Shown: positions 33,313 through 42,676, counted from the stretch's first letter. The stretch is 64,000 nucleotides of DNA from Aciditerrimonas ferrireducens (GCF_023130475.1 NZ_JAKHEX010000012.1:5931-69930); one strand, 5' to 3'. Notes: generated from the letters alone by a model not told the origin. A program made the numbers and translations.

Positions 33313-36123
33313 ATGAGTATCTTCGCGCGCGTCCTGCGGGCTGGTGAGGGGAAGAAGGTCCGCAGGCTGGCGGAGCTGGTCCCGCTCATCAACGAGCTCG
33401 AGCCGGAGATGGAGGCCCTCTCGGACGAGGAGCTGGCCCATCAGACGGTGGTGTTCCGGGAGCGGTTGGCCAACGGGGAGTCGCTGGACGACCTGCTCGT
33501 GGAGGCCTTCGCCACCGTGCGGGAGGCAGCGGTCCGGGTGCTGGGGCAGCGGCACTACGACGTGCAGCTCATGGGCGGCATGGCGCTGCACTTCGGCTGG
33601 ATCGCCGAGATGAAGACCGGGGAGGGCAAGACCCTGGTCTCGACCCTGCCGGTCTACCTGAACGCGCTGACCGGCCGGGGGGTCCACGTCGTCACGGTGA
33701 ACGACTACCTGGCCAAGCGGGACGCCGAATGGATGGGGCGGGTGCACCGCTTCTTGGGTCTGACCGTGGGCCGGGTCACCCCCGAGGTGAGCGACCCGGC
33801 GGCCAAACGGGCGGCCTACGCCTGCGACGTGACCTACGGGACCAACACGGAGTTCGGGTTCGACTACCTCCGGGACAACATGGCTCGGTCCCGGGAAGCC
33901 ATGGTCCAGCGGGGCCACGTCTACGCCATCGTGGACGAGGTGGACTCGATCCTGATCGACGAGGCGAGGACGCCGCTCATCATCTCGGGACCCGCCGCCG
34001 AGTCAGCTCGGCTCTACTACCAGTTCGCCGGCATCGCCCGGACGTTGGTCCGAGACGAGGACTACGAGGTCGACGAGGAGAAGCGGGTGGTGGTGCCCAC
34101 CGAGGCAGGCATCGCCAAGGTGGAGCGGCAACTGGGGGTGGAGAACCTCTACGACCTGGTCTCGGTGAACTACCTGCACCACCTGACCCAGGCGCTGCGG
34201 GCCAAGGAGCTCTACCACCGGGACAAGGACTACCTGGTGGTGAACGGCGAGGTGAAGATCGTCGACGAGTTCACCGGCCGGACCCTCGAGGGTCGGCGGT
34301 GGTCCGAGGGGCTGCACCAGGCGATCGAGGCGAAGGAGCGGGTGCGGATCCAGGAAGAGAACCACACCTGGGCCACGATCACGTTGCAGAACTACTTCCG
34401 CCTCTACGAGAAGCTGGCCGGCATGACCGGGACGGCGGAGACCGAGGCGGCGGAGTTCGCCAACACCTACGGCATGTCGGTCGTGCCCATCCCGACCAAC
34501 CTGCCAATGATCCGGGTGGACCACCCGGACGTGATCTACAAGACCGAGGACGCGAAGTTCGCCGCGATCGTCGAGGACATCGTGGAGCGCCACGAGCGGG
34601 GCCAGCCGGTGCTCGTGGGCACGGCCTCGGTGGCCAAGTCCGAGCACCTCTCCCGGCTCTTGGCCCGCCGGGGCATCCCGCACACGGTGCTGAACGCCAA
34701 GCAGCACGCCAAGGAAGCCGAGATCGTGGCCCAGGCCGGTCGATTGGGCGCGGTGACGGTGGCGACGAACATGGCCGGTCGGGGGGTGGACATCCTGCTG
34801 GGGGGCAACCCCGAGGGTCTGGCTCGGCAGGAGGTGCTGGCCCAAGGGCTCGACCCCGAGAGCGAAGAAGGCCAAGCCGAGTACGAGCGGCAACTGGCCC
34901 GCTTCGAGAAGGAGTGCGCCGAGGAGGGCGACCGGGTCAGGGAACTGGGCGGGCTCTACGTGCTCGGCAGCGAGCGGCACGAGAGCCGGCGGATCGACAA
35001 CCAGCTGCGGGGCCGGGCCGGTCGCCAGGGGGACCCTGGGGAGAGCCGTTTCTTCCTGTCCCTCGAGGACGAGCTGATGCGGCTGTTCGCCACGAACGCC
35101 ATGCAGTGGGTCATGAACCGGGCCCTGCCCGAGGACGTGCCGATCGAGGCGAAGATGGTGTCGCGGGCCATCGAGCGGGCCCAGAGCACCGTCGAGGGAC
35201 GCAACGCCGAGATCCGCAAGGACGTGCTGAAGTACGACGAGGTCCTCGACGAGCAGCGCAAGGTCATCTACGCCCGGCGGCTCCAGGTCATCGACGGGGA
35301 GGACCTCAGGGAGCGGACCGAGCGGCTGCTCGAGGAAACCATCCGGGACATCGTCCAGGCCACCTGCCCTGGTCCCTACCCCGAGACCTGGGATCTCGGG
35401 GCCCTCGTGACCGAGGTCGAGCAGTACTACCCGACGAAGTTCACGGTCGAGGACCTCCAGGAGGCCGAGAGCCGCGAGCAGCTGGAGGCCAGCGTGCTGG
35501 CCGAGGCCCTGGAGTACTACCGGAGCCGTGACGAGGCCTTCCCGGGCGGGGCGGAGGAGGCGCGCCAGGTCGAGCGGGAGGTCATGCTCCAGATCATCGA
35601 CCAGCGCTGGCGGGACCACCTGGCGGAGATGGACTACCTGCGCGAGGGGATCAACCTGCGAGCCATGGGCCAGCAGGACCCCTTGGTGGCCTGGCAGGCC
35701 GAGGGCTTCGAGATGTTCGGCCGGATGATGGCGGCCATCGACGACGACTACCTGCGCTACGTCCTCCACGTCCAGGTGGTGCCCCAGGAGGCGGGCGAGC
35801 CGGACCTGAGCGCCGCTCGCTACGAGGCGGCCGAGGACCCGGTGGCGGGGGACGGGCTGCTGGCAGCCTTGGCTGCCCTGCCCCAGGCCGCCGTGGCGGA
35901 GGTGCCAGGGGACGAAGGGGTGCCGGTCGTCGAGGGCGCCGGCGGTGGCGCCGGTCGCCCCGTGTCCGCCGGTGGCGCGGCCGGTCACGGTGCCGGTGAG
36001 CGGACCGGCGCCGGGGCCACTCGGGTGGGCCCGGCCAGTGCGGGGAACCGGAAGTTGGGCCGGAACGACCCGTGCTGGTGCGGGAGCGGGAAGAAGTACA
36101 AGGTCTGCCATGGGGCCGGCTGA
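33313..36123 (+). CDS. secA: Preprotein translocase ATPase SecA
   Basis: This 936-residue motor drives unfolded proteins through SecYEG. Visible are the Walker A MKTGEGKTLVSTLPVYL, DEVDSILIDEARTPLIISGP (Walker B), TNMAGRGVDILLGGNPEG, GSERHESRRIDNQLRGRAGRQGD and the helical scaffold region RWRDHLAEMDYLREGINLR. After a Gly/Ala-rich linker of about 60 residues, the C-terminus ends in the SEC-C zinc motif RNDPCWCGSGKKYKVCHG. Length and architecture fit the housekeeping SecA1. The stop codon overlaps the start of prfB by 14 bp. Confidence 0.96.
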   Translation: MSIFARVLRAGEGKKVRRLAELVPLINELEPEMEALSDEELAHQTVVFRERLANGESLDDLLVEAFATVREAAVRVLGQRHYDVQLMGGMALHFGWIAEMKTGEGKTLVSTLPVYLNALTGRGVHVVTVNDYLAKRDAEWMGRVHRFLGLTVGRVTPEVSDPAAKRAAYACDVTYGTNTEFGFDYLRDNMARSREAMVQRGHVYAIVDEVDSILIDEARTPLIISGPAAESARLYYQFAGIARTLVRDEDYEVDEEKRVVVPTEAGIAKVERQLGVENLYDLVSVNYLHHLTQALRAKELYHRDKDYLVVNGEVKIVDEFTGRTLEGRRWSEGLHQAIEAKERVRIQEENHTWATITLQNYFRLYEKLAGMTGTAETEAAEFANTYGMSVVPIPTNLPMIRVDHPDVIYKTEDAKFAAIVEDIVERHERGQPVLVGTASVAKSEHLSRLLARRGIPHTVLNAKQHAKEAEIVAQAGRLGAVTVATNMAGRGVDILLGGNPEGLARQEVLAQGLDPESEEGQAEYERQLARFEKECAEEGDRVRELGGLYVLGSERHESRRIDNQLRGRAGRQGDPGESRFFLSLEDELMRLFATNAMQWVMNRALPEDVPIEAKMVSRAIERAQSTVEGRNAEIRKDVLKYDEVLDEQRKVIYARRLQVIDGEDLRERTERLLEETIRDIVQATCPGPYPETWDLGALVTEVEQYYPTKFTVEDLQEAESREQLEASVLAEALEYYRSRDEAFPGGAEEARQVEREVMLQIIDQRWRDHLAEMDYLREGINLRAMGQQDPLVAWQAEGFEMFGRMMAAIDDDYLRYVLHVQVVPQEAGEPDLSAARYEAAEDPVAGDGLLAALAALPQAAVAEVPGDEGVPVVEGAGGGAGRPVSAGGAAGHGAGERTGAGATRVGPASAGNRKLGRNDPCWCGSGKKYKVCHGAG

Positions 36124-37288
36124 GGCCCGGCCCCTCGAGGCGGGCCGGGGCGGCGGCGAGCGGGACGTTCCGGGCGAGCTGGCCGCCCTCCGCCGACGGG
36201 TCGAGGAGGCCCGGGCCGACCTGGGGGAGGAGCGGCTGCGGGAACGGCGGGCCGAGCTGGAGGCCGAGGTGGCCCGCCCAGACCTCTGGGAGGACCAGCA
36301 CCGGGCGAAGGCGGTGACCGCCGAGCTGGGCAAGGTCAACGCGGACCTCGGCCTGCTGGAGGAGCTGGGCCAGCGCCTGGCCGACGCCGAGGCCGCCGGC
36401 GAGCTGCTCGAAGAGGAGCCGGACCCGCAGCTCTCGGCCGAGCTGACCGAGAGCCTGGAGGAGCTCGGCCGGCGGCTGGACGAGCTGGAGCTGCGTTCGC
36501 TGTTCCGGGGGCAGTACGACGAGGGGGATGCCATCGTCGAGCTGCACGCCGGGGCGGGGGGCACCGACGCCCAGGACTGGTGCGAGATGCTCCTGCGGAT
36601 GTACCTGCGGTGGGCCGAGCGTCGGGGCTTCGACGTCGAGGTGGACGAGGTGAGCCCTGGGCAGGAGGCCGGGATCCTCTCGGCCACGTTCGTGGTGAAG
36701 GGCCGTTTCGCCTACGGCCTGCTCCAGGCTGAGCGGGGGGTCCACCGGCTGGTCCGGATCTCGCCCTTCGACGCCCAGCACCGGCGCCAGACGAGCTTCG
36801 CCTCGGTGGACGTCACGCCGATGGTGCCCGAGGACGCCGAGGTGGCGATCGACGAACGGGACCTGCGGGTCGACACCTACCGGTCCTCGGGGGCCGGCGG
36901 GCAACACGTCAACAAGACCGACTCGGCGGTCCGGATCACCCACCTGCCGACCGGCATCGTGGTGTCCTGCCAGAACGAGCGGAGCCAGCACCAGAACCGG
37001 GCGCGGGCGATGCAGATCCTGGCCTCGAAGCTGGCCGCCCTGGCCGAGGAGCAGCGGCGAGCCGAGCTGGCCGCCTTGTCGGGTCCGAAGGTGGACGTGG
37101 CCTGGGGCAACCAGACCCGGAACTACGTCCTGGCCCCCTACCAGCTGGTGAAGGACCTGCGGACCGGGCTGGAGACGGGCAACGTCGAGGCGGTCCTCGA
37201 CGGGGACCTGGACCGCTTCATCGAGGCCGAGCTCCGTCGACGCCGGCGGGAGGAGGGGGACCAGGAGGCGGGCCGAGCCGGGTCCTGA
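36110..37288 (+). CDS. prfB: Peptide chain release factor 2
   Basis: This 392-residue factor terminates translation at UGA and UAA. It has the RF2 stop-codon recognition motif SPF (VRISPFDAQHRRQ) and the catalytic GGQ loop SSGAGGQHVNKTDSAVR. The ATG at 36110 lies within the end of secA. The coding region is a single uninterrupted frame, with no in-frame UGA near the start, so the autoregulatory +1 frameshift known from E. coli prfB is absent. The N-terminal helical domain is present and of usual length. It lies upstream of ftsE-ftsX, as in many actinobacteria. Confidence 0.95.
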   Translation: MGPAEARPLEAGRGGGERDVPGELAALRRRVEEARADLGEERLRERRAELEAEVARPDLWEDQHRAKAVTAELGKVNADLGLLEELGQRLADAEAAGELLEEEPDPQLSAELTESLEELGRRLDELELRSLFRGQYDEGDAIVELHAGAGGTDAQDWCEMLLRMYLRWAERRGFDVEVDEVSPGQEAGILSATFVVKGRFAYGLLQAERGVHRLVRISPFDAQHRRQTSFASVDVTPMVPEDAEVAIDERDLRVDTYRSSGAGGQHVNKTDSAVRITHLPTGIVVSCQNERSQHQNRARAMQILASKLAALAEEQRRAELAALSGPKVDVAWGNQTRNYVLAPYQLVKDLRTGLETGNVEAVLDGDLDRFIEAELRRRRREEGDQEAGRAGS

Positions 37289-37319
37289 GCCGGTCCCTGC
37301 AGGGCGGCTGGCCGGCTGC

Positions 37320-37325
37320 TAGCCT
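37320..37325 (+). promoter_or_regulatory. Candidate -10 element of ftsE-ftsX
   Basis: TAGCCT lies 32 nt after the prfB stop and 63 nt before the ftsE ATG, so ftsEX may have its own message with a leader of about 55 nt. Confidence 0.35.
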
Positions 37326-37387
37326 CGTCGGAGCCCGTTGCTGGCGCGCCACCGCAGGGTGGTGCCGACGCCCGAGCCCATCCGACC

Positions 37388-38074
37388 ATGATCCGATTCG
37401 ACCACGTCACGAAGACGTACAAGGCCGGGACCGTCGCGTTGCGGGACGTGTCGCTGGAGATCGGCAAGGGCGAGTTCGTCTTCCTGGTCGGTCCCTCGGG
37501 GTCGGGCAAGACGACGATGATCCGGCTGCTGCTGCGGGAAGAGACCCCGGACCAGGGACGGATCTGGGTTGCGGGGCGGGAGATCGGTCGGCTGAGCTCC
37601 TGGCGGATCCCCTACCTGCGGCGGAACATCGGCTGCGTGTTCCAGGACTTCCGGCTGCTGCCGACGAAGACGGTCTACGAGAACGTGGCCTTCGCCCTGG
37701 AGGTCATCGGTCGGCCAAGGCACGTCATCCAGACCCAGGTGCCGCCGGTGCTGGAGCTGGTCGGGCTGGCCCACAAGCGGGACAACCTCCCCCACGAGCT
37801 CTCGGGGGGCGAGCAGCAGCGGGTGGCGGTGGCCCGAGCCTTCGTGAACCGGCCCCTGGTGCTGCTGGCCGACGAACCCACCGGGAACCTGGACCCAGCG
37901 ACCAGCCAGGGCATCATGAAGTTGCTGGAGCGGATCAACCGGACGGGGACCACGGTGGTGGTGGCGACCCACGACGCCGGCATCGTCGACCAGATGCGGC
38001 GCCGGGTGATCGAGCTGCACCGGGGCGAGCTCGTGCGGGACCAGGCCCGGGGCGTCTACGGGATCGCCACCTGA
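37388..38074 (+). CDS. ftsE: Cell division ATP-binding protein FtsE
   Basis: This 228-residue ABC ATPase partners FtsX in the divisome. It shows Walker [17 protein letters not shown], the Q-loop [13 protein letters not shown], the signature [16 protein letters not shown], Walker [14 protein letters not shown] and the His switch VATHDAG. FtsEX uses ATP hydrolysis to activate periplasmic peptidoglycan hydrolases during septation rather than to transport a substrate. It is followed 84 bp later by ftsX, a slightly wider gap than usual. Confidence 0.96.
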   Translation: MIRFDHVTKTYKAGTVALRDVSLEIGKGEFVFLVGPSGSGKTTMIRLLLREETPDQGRIWVAGREIGRLSSWRIPYLRRNIGCVFQDFRLLPTKTVYENVAFALEVIGRPRHVIQTQVPPVLELVGLAHKRDNLPHELSGGEQQRVAVARAFVNRPLVLLADEPTGNLDPATSQGIMKLLERINRTGTTVVVATHDAGIVDQMRRRVIELHRGELVRDQARGVYGIAT

Positions 38075-38158
38075 GACCGGGGGCGGGGCCGGAACCGGCG
38101 GGCATCGACCACCCCCGAAGACGAGCTGGACCGAGCGCAACGACGAGGATCGACCGTA

Positions 38159-39055
38159 ATGGCAGTGTCCGTGGAGTACGTGGCCCGAGAGACCGCCGCC
38201 AACCTGTGGCGGAACCGGCTGATGACCATCGCCGCCGTCCTCACCGTGGCCGTATCGTTGTCGCTGGTCGGGGTGTCGTTGCTGTTGCGCCAAGGGGTGG
38301 CCCAGGCCACGACACAGTGGCAGCACGGCGTGGACGTGCTGGTCTTCTTGGACCCGGTGCCCCAAGCCCCGACGCAGCCCACCGCCCAGCAGCGGACCGT
38401 CGACGAGCAGTTGCGGCAGCTGCCCTACGTGGAGCGCTGCTTCTACCGGGACCAGGCCTACGACTACCAGGAGGCCAAGCGGCTGCTGGACCCGTCGGCA
38501 GCCTCGGTCCTGAGCATCGGGACGACCCCGGCCTCGTGGCGCTGCGTGCTGAGCCAGCCGGCCGAGGCCTCGGCCCTAGCGAGCCAGTTCAGCCGGTACC
38601 CGGGGGTCGACGGGGTCCGCTACCCGCAGCAGGCCATCCGGACGATGGAGACGGTGGTGCACGTCCTGGACGCGGTCTTCCTGGTCCTGGCGGTCATCCT
38701 GCTGCTGTCGGCCGCGGTGCTCATCTTGAACACCATCCGCTTGGCCATCTTCGCCCGACGTCGGGAGGTGTCGGTGATGAAGCTGGTCGGGGCCACGAAC
38801 TGGTTCATCCGGATCCCCTTCATGTTCGAGGGCATCGTCCAGGGCCTGGCCGGTGCGGTGGTGGCCGTGCTCGTCACCGTGGGACTCCACGTCCTCCTTG
38901 ACCACTTAGCAGGGTCGAATATTCACTCTCTGCTGTATGAGATGCGGACGCCGGCCGGTGAGGTGGCGGTGACGGCGGTCCTGGTGGGGCTCATCGGCGT
39001 GGTGATCGGCGCCGCGGGGTCAGCCATCGGCATCCGACGGTTCCTGGACACCTGA
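38159..39055 (+). CDS. ftsX: Cell division protein FtsX
   Basis: This 298-residue membrane protein has the standard FtsX topology: a first helix (RLMTIAAVLTVAVSLSLVGV), an extracytoplasmic domain with two Cys (VERCFYRD and SWRCVLSQP), then three C-terminal helices with the conserved REVSVMKLVGATNWFIRIPF loop. The extracellular domain would bind and activate a cell-wall hydrolase. Near codon 250 the gene has a short run of A/T-rich codons (38900-38940), including a TTA leucine codon, which stands out in DNA this GC-rich. Confidence 0.94.
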   Translation: MAVSVEYVARETAANLWRNRLMTIAAVLTVAVSLSLVGVSLLLRQGVAQATTQWQHGVDVLVFLDPVPQAPTQPTAQQRTVDEQLRQLPYVERCFYRDQAYDYQEAKRLLDPSAASVLSIGTTPASWRCVLSQPAEASALASQFSRYPGVDGVRYPQQAIRTMETVVHVLDAVFLVLAVILLLSAAVLILNTIRLAIFARRREVSVMKLVGATNWFIRIPFMFEGIVQGLAGAVVAVLVTVGLHVLLDHLAGSNIHSLLYEMRTPAGEVAVTAVLVGLIGVVIGAAGSAIGIRRFLDT

Positions 39056-39060
39056 GCGCC

Positions 39061-39990
39061 GTGTCGGTGGCCGCCGACCCCCCGGACCTGGACGAGCCCA
39101 TCGGGGCCCCGGGCTCGCTGAGCGCCGCCCTGGCCCGGGCGAGCGGGTGGCCGGCGCCCCAGGTCGCCGTCGGAGTCGTCCTCGCTGAGCCCCCGGGGGG
39201 ACCGATCAGGCAGGTGGTCCGGGCCGGGGCCCACCGGACGGCCCAGCCCTGGGCCTCGGTGTCGAAGCTGCTGGTCGCCCTGGCGGTGCTGCTGGCCGTC
39301 GAGGAGGGCACCCTGACGCTGGACGAGCCGGCCGGGCCGCCTGGCGCCACGGTCCGCCACCTGCTGGCCCACGCCTCGGGACTCGCCCCCGACGAGCGCC
39401 GGGTGCTGGCCCCACCGGGGGCGCGCCGGATCTACTCGAACGCCGGCTACGAGGTCCTGGCCGAGACCCTGGCGGCTCGCAGTGGCATGCCCTTCGACGC
39501 CTACCTGGCCGAAGGGGTCCTCTGGCCGCTGGGCATGGAGGGCACCGTCCTCCCCCCGGGGGCCTCGCCGGCCAGCGGGGTCGTGGGACCCTTGGACGAC
39601 ATGGTGCGCCTGGCGAGCGAGCTCCTCGCGCCGAGGCTGCTGGATCGAAGCACCCTGGCCGAGGCGACCCAGGTGGCCTTCCCCGGCCTGGCCGGCGTGG
39701 TCCCGGGGGTGGGGCGGTTCGACCCCTGCGACTGGGGCCTGGGCGTGGAAGTGCGGGACGGGAAGGTCCCCCACTGGACCGGGACCCGGGCCTCGGCCCG
39801 GACCTACGGCCACTTCGGCCGTTCGGGCAGCTTCCTCTGGGTGGACCCCGAGGCGGGTTGCGCCTGCTGCGGGCTGACCGGCCGGTCCTTCGGGCCCTGG
39901 GCCCTGGCGGTCTGGCCGCCGTTCGCGGACGCCGTGTTGGAGGCGGTCTCGGCCACGCGGGCGTCGGGCCCCCTAGGATCGGCCCGGTGA
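39061..39990 (+). CDS. Serine beta-lactamase-like hydrolase (class C/EstB type)
   Basis: This 309-residue protein has the three active-site boxes of serine penicillin-recognising enzymes in their esterase-like form: WASVSKLLVAL (S-x-x-K), IYSNAGYE (Y-x-N) and YGHFGRSGSFLW (H-x-G). It could be a D,D-peptidase, esterase or beta-lactamase-related hydrolase. No signal peptide is visible, so it may act in the cytosol or be exported by another route. It sits 5 bp after ftsX, where other actinobacteria often place a cell-wall hydrolase and smpB, suggesting but not proving a wall-related job. Confidence 0.78.
   Translation: MSVAADPPDLDEPIGAPGSLSAALARASGWPAPQVAVGVVLAEPPGGPIRQVVRAGAHRTAQPWASVSKLLVALAVLLAVEEGTLTLDEPAGPPGATVRHLLAHASGLAPDERRVLAPPGARRIYSNAGYEVLAETLAARSGMPFDAYLAEGVLWPLGMEGTVLPPGASPASGVVGPLDDMVRLASELLAPRLLDRSTLAEATQVAFPGLAGVVPGVGRFDPCDWGLGVEVRDGKVPHWTGTRASARTYGHFGRSGSFLWVDPEAGCACCGLTGRSFGPWALAVWPPFADAVLEAVSATRASGPLGSAR
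39974..39979 (+). promoter_or_regulatory. Candidate -10 element of rmlA
   Basis: TAGGAT lies inside the end of the hydrolase gene and about 46 nt before the rmlA ATG at 40025. The leader would include the GGGGGAG ribosome binding site. Confidence 0.4.
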
Positions 39991-40024
39991 AGCGGCCGGC
40001 GGCGCGCGTGGCGACGGGGGAGCG

Positions 40025-40732
40025 ATGAAGGGGGTGATCCTGGCCGGAGGGACCGGGAGCCGGCTCTACCCCCTGACCCGCATCACGAACAAGCACCTCC
40101 TGCCGATCTTCGACCGGCCCATGATCGCCTGGGCGATCGAGGCGGTGGTCCAGGCGGGGATCGAGGAGGTCATGCTGGTCACCGGCGGCACCCACGCCGG
40201 AGAGTTCCTGCGGCTGCTCGGCAACGGCCAGGAACGGCCCGGTGGCATCGCCGAGGCCCTGGGACTGGCCGAACGGTTCGTCGGCGACGACCCGGTGCTG
40301 GTCATGCTGGCCGACAACATCGTGGAGCGGAGCCTGCGGGGGGTCGTGCAGGGGTTCGAGACCCAAGGGCGCGGGGCCCGGGTCGTCCTGAGCGAGGTCG
40401 GGGATCCCGTTCACCTGCGGCACCTCGGGGTGCCGGCGTTCTCGGCCGACGGTCGGATCGAGCGGATCCTCGAGAAGCCCGAGCAGCCCCCCAGCCCCTA
40501 CGCCGTGACCGGCATCTACTGCTACGACGCCGAGGTCTTCGACGTGGTCCACCGGCTCCGCCCCTCGGCGCGCGGCGAGCTGGAGATCACGGACGTGAAC
40601 AACTGGTACGTCGAGCAAGGGCGGATGGCCTTCGACGTGCTGGAGGGGTTCTGGGGGGACGCCGGGGAGTCGATCGAGGCTTACTGGGCGGTGAACGACT
40701 TCGTCCGGGCCCACGGCGCCAACAAGGGTTGA
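40025..40732 (+). CDS. rmlA: Glucose-1-phosphate thymidylyltransferase, short form
   Basis: This 235-residue enzyme opens with the nucleotidyltransferase signature MKGVILAGGTGSRLYPLTR, followed by NKHLLPIFDRPMI, the substrate region VLVMLADNIVE and FSADGRIERILEKPEQPPS. It would couple glucose-1-phosphate with dTTP, the first step toward dTDP-rhamnose, feeding rmlB and rmlD at 8-10 kb. It is about 55 residues shorter than classical RmlA and lacks the C-terminal dimerisation helices, like the short form seen in some actinobacteria and archaea. Its last codons lie in a 17-bp tandem repeat. Confidence 0.85.
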   Translation: MKGVILAGGTGSRLYPLTRITNKHLLPIFDRPMIAWAIEAVVQAGIEEVMLVTGGTHAGEFLRLLGNGQERPGGIAEALGLAERFVGDDPVLVMLADNIVERSLRGVVQGFETQGRGARVVLSEVGDPVHLRHLGVPAFSADGRIERILEKPEQPPSPYAVTGIYCYDAEVFDVVHRLRPSARGELEITDVNNWYVEQGRMAFDVLEGFWGDAGESIEAYWAVNDFVRAHGANKG

Positions 40733-40766
40733 ACGCCAACAAGAGCGGAACGCCACCAAGGCTGCT
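40716..40766 (+). repeat. 17-bp imperfect tandem repeat across the rmlA stop
   Basis: Three consecutive 17-bp units (GCGCCAACAAGGGTTGA, ACGCCAACAAGAGCGGA, ACGCCACCAAGGCTGCT) span the rmlA stop codon. Since 17 is not a multiple of three, gain or loss of a unit upstream of the stop would change the C-terminus. Confidence 0.65.
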
Positions 40767-40910
40767 CGAGCGCCGAGCGCCGAGGTCATCGCCGGCGGAC
40801 GCCACTCGTGCGTGACGGACCGCAAGACGCGGCGCGGCGCGTCGTTCCTCTGACGCCCGGTGTCGGAGTCGGGGTCGCAGGTCCCGAGGGCGGCGGGCAG
40901 GGGGGCGGTC

Positions 40911-42446
40911 ATGGATCAAGGGGGGTGGCTGCGAGAAGCGGTCGTCGCCGCAGCGTCGGGCGGCAACGACGAGGCGGCTCGGGCGGCAGGCCGGGACCTG
41001 GGCGCGCGCTGCGGAGATCCCGAGGCGCTCCTGGGCCAGTGCCGGGCCCTGCGCCGGGCCCGGCCGGCAGCCCTCGCCGAGGCCCGCTGGCAGGCAGCCG
41101 TCGACCAGCTCCTGGCCGGGGCGCTGGAGGCCTTCCTGGCGCCCATCGAGGCCCTGGCGGACGAGGATCCCCTCACCGGGGTGGGCAACCGCCGGGCGTT
41201 CGAGCGGGCCGTTGCCGTGGCCGTGGCGGACGCTGCCCGAACCAGCCGGACCCTGGGCCTGCTCCTGGTGGACCTCGACGGTCTGAAGGTCGTGAACGAC
41301 CGGTTGGGGCATGCCGCCGGGGACGAGGCCTTGCGCCGGTTGGCCAAGGCGCTCCGAGCGGCGTCCCGCGCCGGGGATGCCGTCTTCCGGGTCGGGGGCG
41401 ACGAGTTCGCCGTCCTGCTCGACGGGGCGGGGCCGCGCGCTGCCGAGGCGGTGGCGGCCAGGGCCCAGGACCTCGGGGCCCCCGCGTTCTCGTGGGGGGC
41501 GGCCCGAAGCGAACCCGATGGAACCGTGGCGGGGCCCGACGGGACGCGCCAGGTGTTCGAGGCCGCCGACCAGGACCTCTACCGCCGTCGCGCCCTGACC
41601 CGAGCCCGCAGGCTCCGCGTCGAGGCGCCGGGCGGGGCGGGGTTGGCTGGGCTCGGCCCCCTCCTGACCGAGACCCTCGGGGGGAGCCTCCCCTCGTGGC
41701 CCGGTCCTCGACCCTGGCGCCGATCGGCGGGCCGACGGGTGGCGTCCGGGCGCGGCCCGGGCGTCCGGGGCCGCCGAGGGCCAGAGGGGACCCGTCGGCG
41801 CTCGGGCGTGGTCGCGCTGCTCGTGCTCCTCGCCGGCCTGGTGCTGGCCGTGGGGGTGCCCCCGGTCCTTCGCCATCCCCCGGGCCGGGCCCTTGGGGTG
41901 CGCGCGTCCCGAGGCACGACGGGGCCGCTGCCGGCCTCGTCGCCGTCGGGGAACCGGCTGCCCGGGGCAGGGTCGACTTCCAGTCTGCCGGTCTCCCGAC
42001 GGGCGCCGGGCCAGGGTCCTGAGTCTGGCCGCCCGCCGGCGGTCGCCCTGCCGGCGACAGCCAGCCGTTCCCCTGGTCCGGCCGCCGGTCGTGAGACGAC
42101 GAGCCCCCTCGCGACGGTTTCGGTCGTGAGCGGGGGTGCCAGCGGGGGTGGCTCGGGGCCTGGCTCGGGGCCGGCAGGTCCCCCGCCTCCTGCGGGCCGC
42201 GGGGTCGGCACCGGTGGAGGAGGCGGGGGAGCGCCGCCCGGCCCGTCGAACCCCGCGAGCCCGTCGTCGCCAGCGCCCGGCTCCCTCATGGCCCCGTCGG
42301 CCGGACCCCTCGGGAACCTGGTGGGCGCCGTGGACACCCTGGTCGCCGGCCTTCCAGCGGTCGGGGCCCTCCTGGCGCCGCTCCTTGCCGCCCCGGCCTC
42401 GGGCGGCGGCGTGTCCCTGGGCGGCGTGATCGAGCTGCGGTCCTGA
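40911..42446 (+). CDS. GGDEF diguanylate cyclase with C-terminal membrane anchor
   Basis: Counted from ATG 40911, this 511-residue protein has a helical N-terminus, then a GGDEF domain (about residues 85-235) with DPLTGVGNRRAF, VDLDGLKVVNDRLGH and the intact catalytic FRVGGDEFAVLL. An RxxD inhibitory site (RAGD) lies exactly five residues before GGDEF, so the enzyme should make c-di-GMP under product inhibition. One membrane helix follows (VVALLVLLAGLVLAVGVPPVL), and the remaining 180 residues are Pro/Ser/Gly-rich and would lie outside. That is the reverse of the usual sensor-first order. An in-frame GTG at 40860 is an alternative start. No EAL domain is present. Confidence 0.85.
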   Translation: MDQGGWLREAVVAAASGGNDEAARAAGRDLGARCGDPEALLGQCRALRRARPAALAEARWQAAVDQLLAGALEAFLAPIEALADEDPLTGVGNRRAFERAVAVAVADAARTSRTLGLLLVDLDGLKVVNDRLGHAAGDEALRRLAKALRAASRAGDAVFRVGGDEFAVLLDGAGPRAAEAVAARAQDLGAPAFSWGAARSEPDGTVAGPDGTRQVFEAADQDLYRRRALTRARRLRVEAPGGAGLAGLGPLLTETLGGSLPSWPGPRPWRRSAGRRVASGRGPGVRGRRGPEGTRRRSGVVALLVLLAGLVLAVGVPPVLRHPPGRALGVRASRGTTGPLPASSPSGNRLPGAGSTSSLPVSRRAPGQGPESGRPPAVALPATASRSPGPAAGRETTSPLATVSVVSGGASGGGSGPGSGPAGPPPPAGRGVGTGGGGGGAPPGPSNPASPSSPAPGSLMAPSAGPLGNLVGAVDTLVAGLPAVGALLAPLLAAPASGGGVSLGGVIELRS

Positions 42447-42560
42447 ACGCCGGGCATCCCGACGCCGCAGGTGGGGCAGGGGTGGGGTCGTCGGCGGCGG
42501 CGGGGCCGCACCCAGGCCAGGCTCAGCCGTCAACACAACGGCGCTCCCCTTTGCCGTGCG

Positions 42561-42590
42561 TTGACAACACTCTCCGCGGTTCCTTAGGAT
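42561..42590 (+). promoter_or_regulatory. Consensus sigma-A promoter of the surface protein
   Basis: TTGACA (42561-42566) and TAGGAT (42585-42590) are separated by 18 bp, the clearest two-box promoter in the window. Transcription would start near 42597, leaving a leader of about 80 nt before the ATG at 42677. Confidence 0.75.
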
Positions 42591-42676
42591 GCGCCACCGG
42601 GGATGTCGGCGCCGGTCGGCAGCGAACAGGCCGGGCCGTCGCCAGGTGCTTGGGCCCGAAAAGGGCGAGGCGCGCA

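Noticed and set aside
36110-36300. Programmed +1 frameshift in prfB
   Set aside because: No in-frame UGA or slippery CUU-U is present near the start; the whole coding region is one frame.
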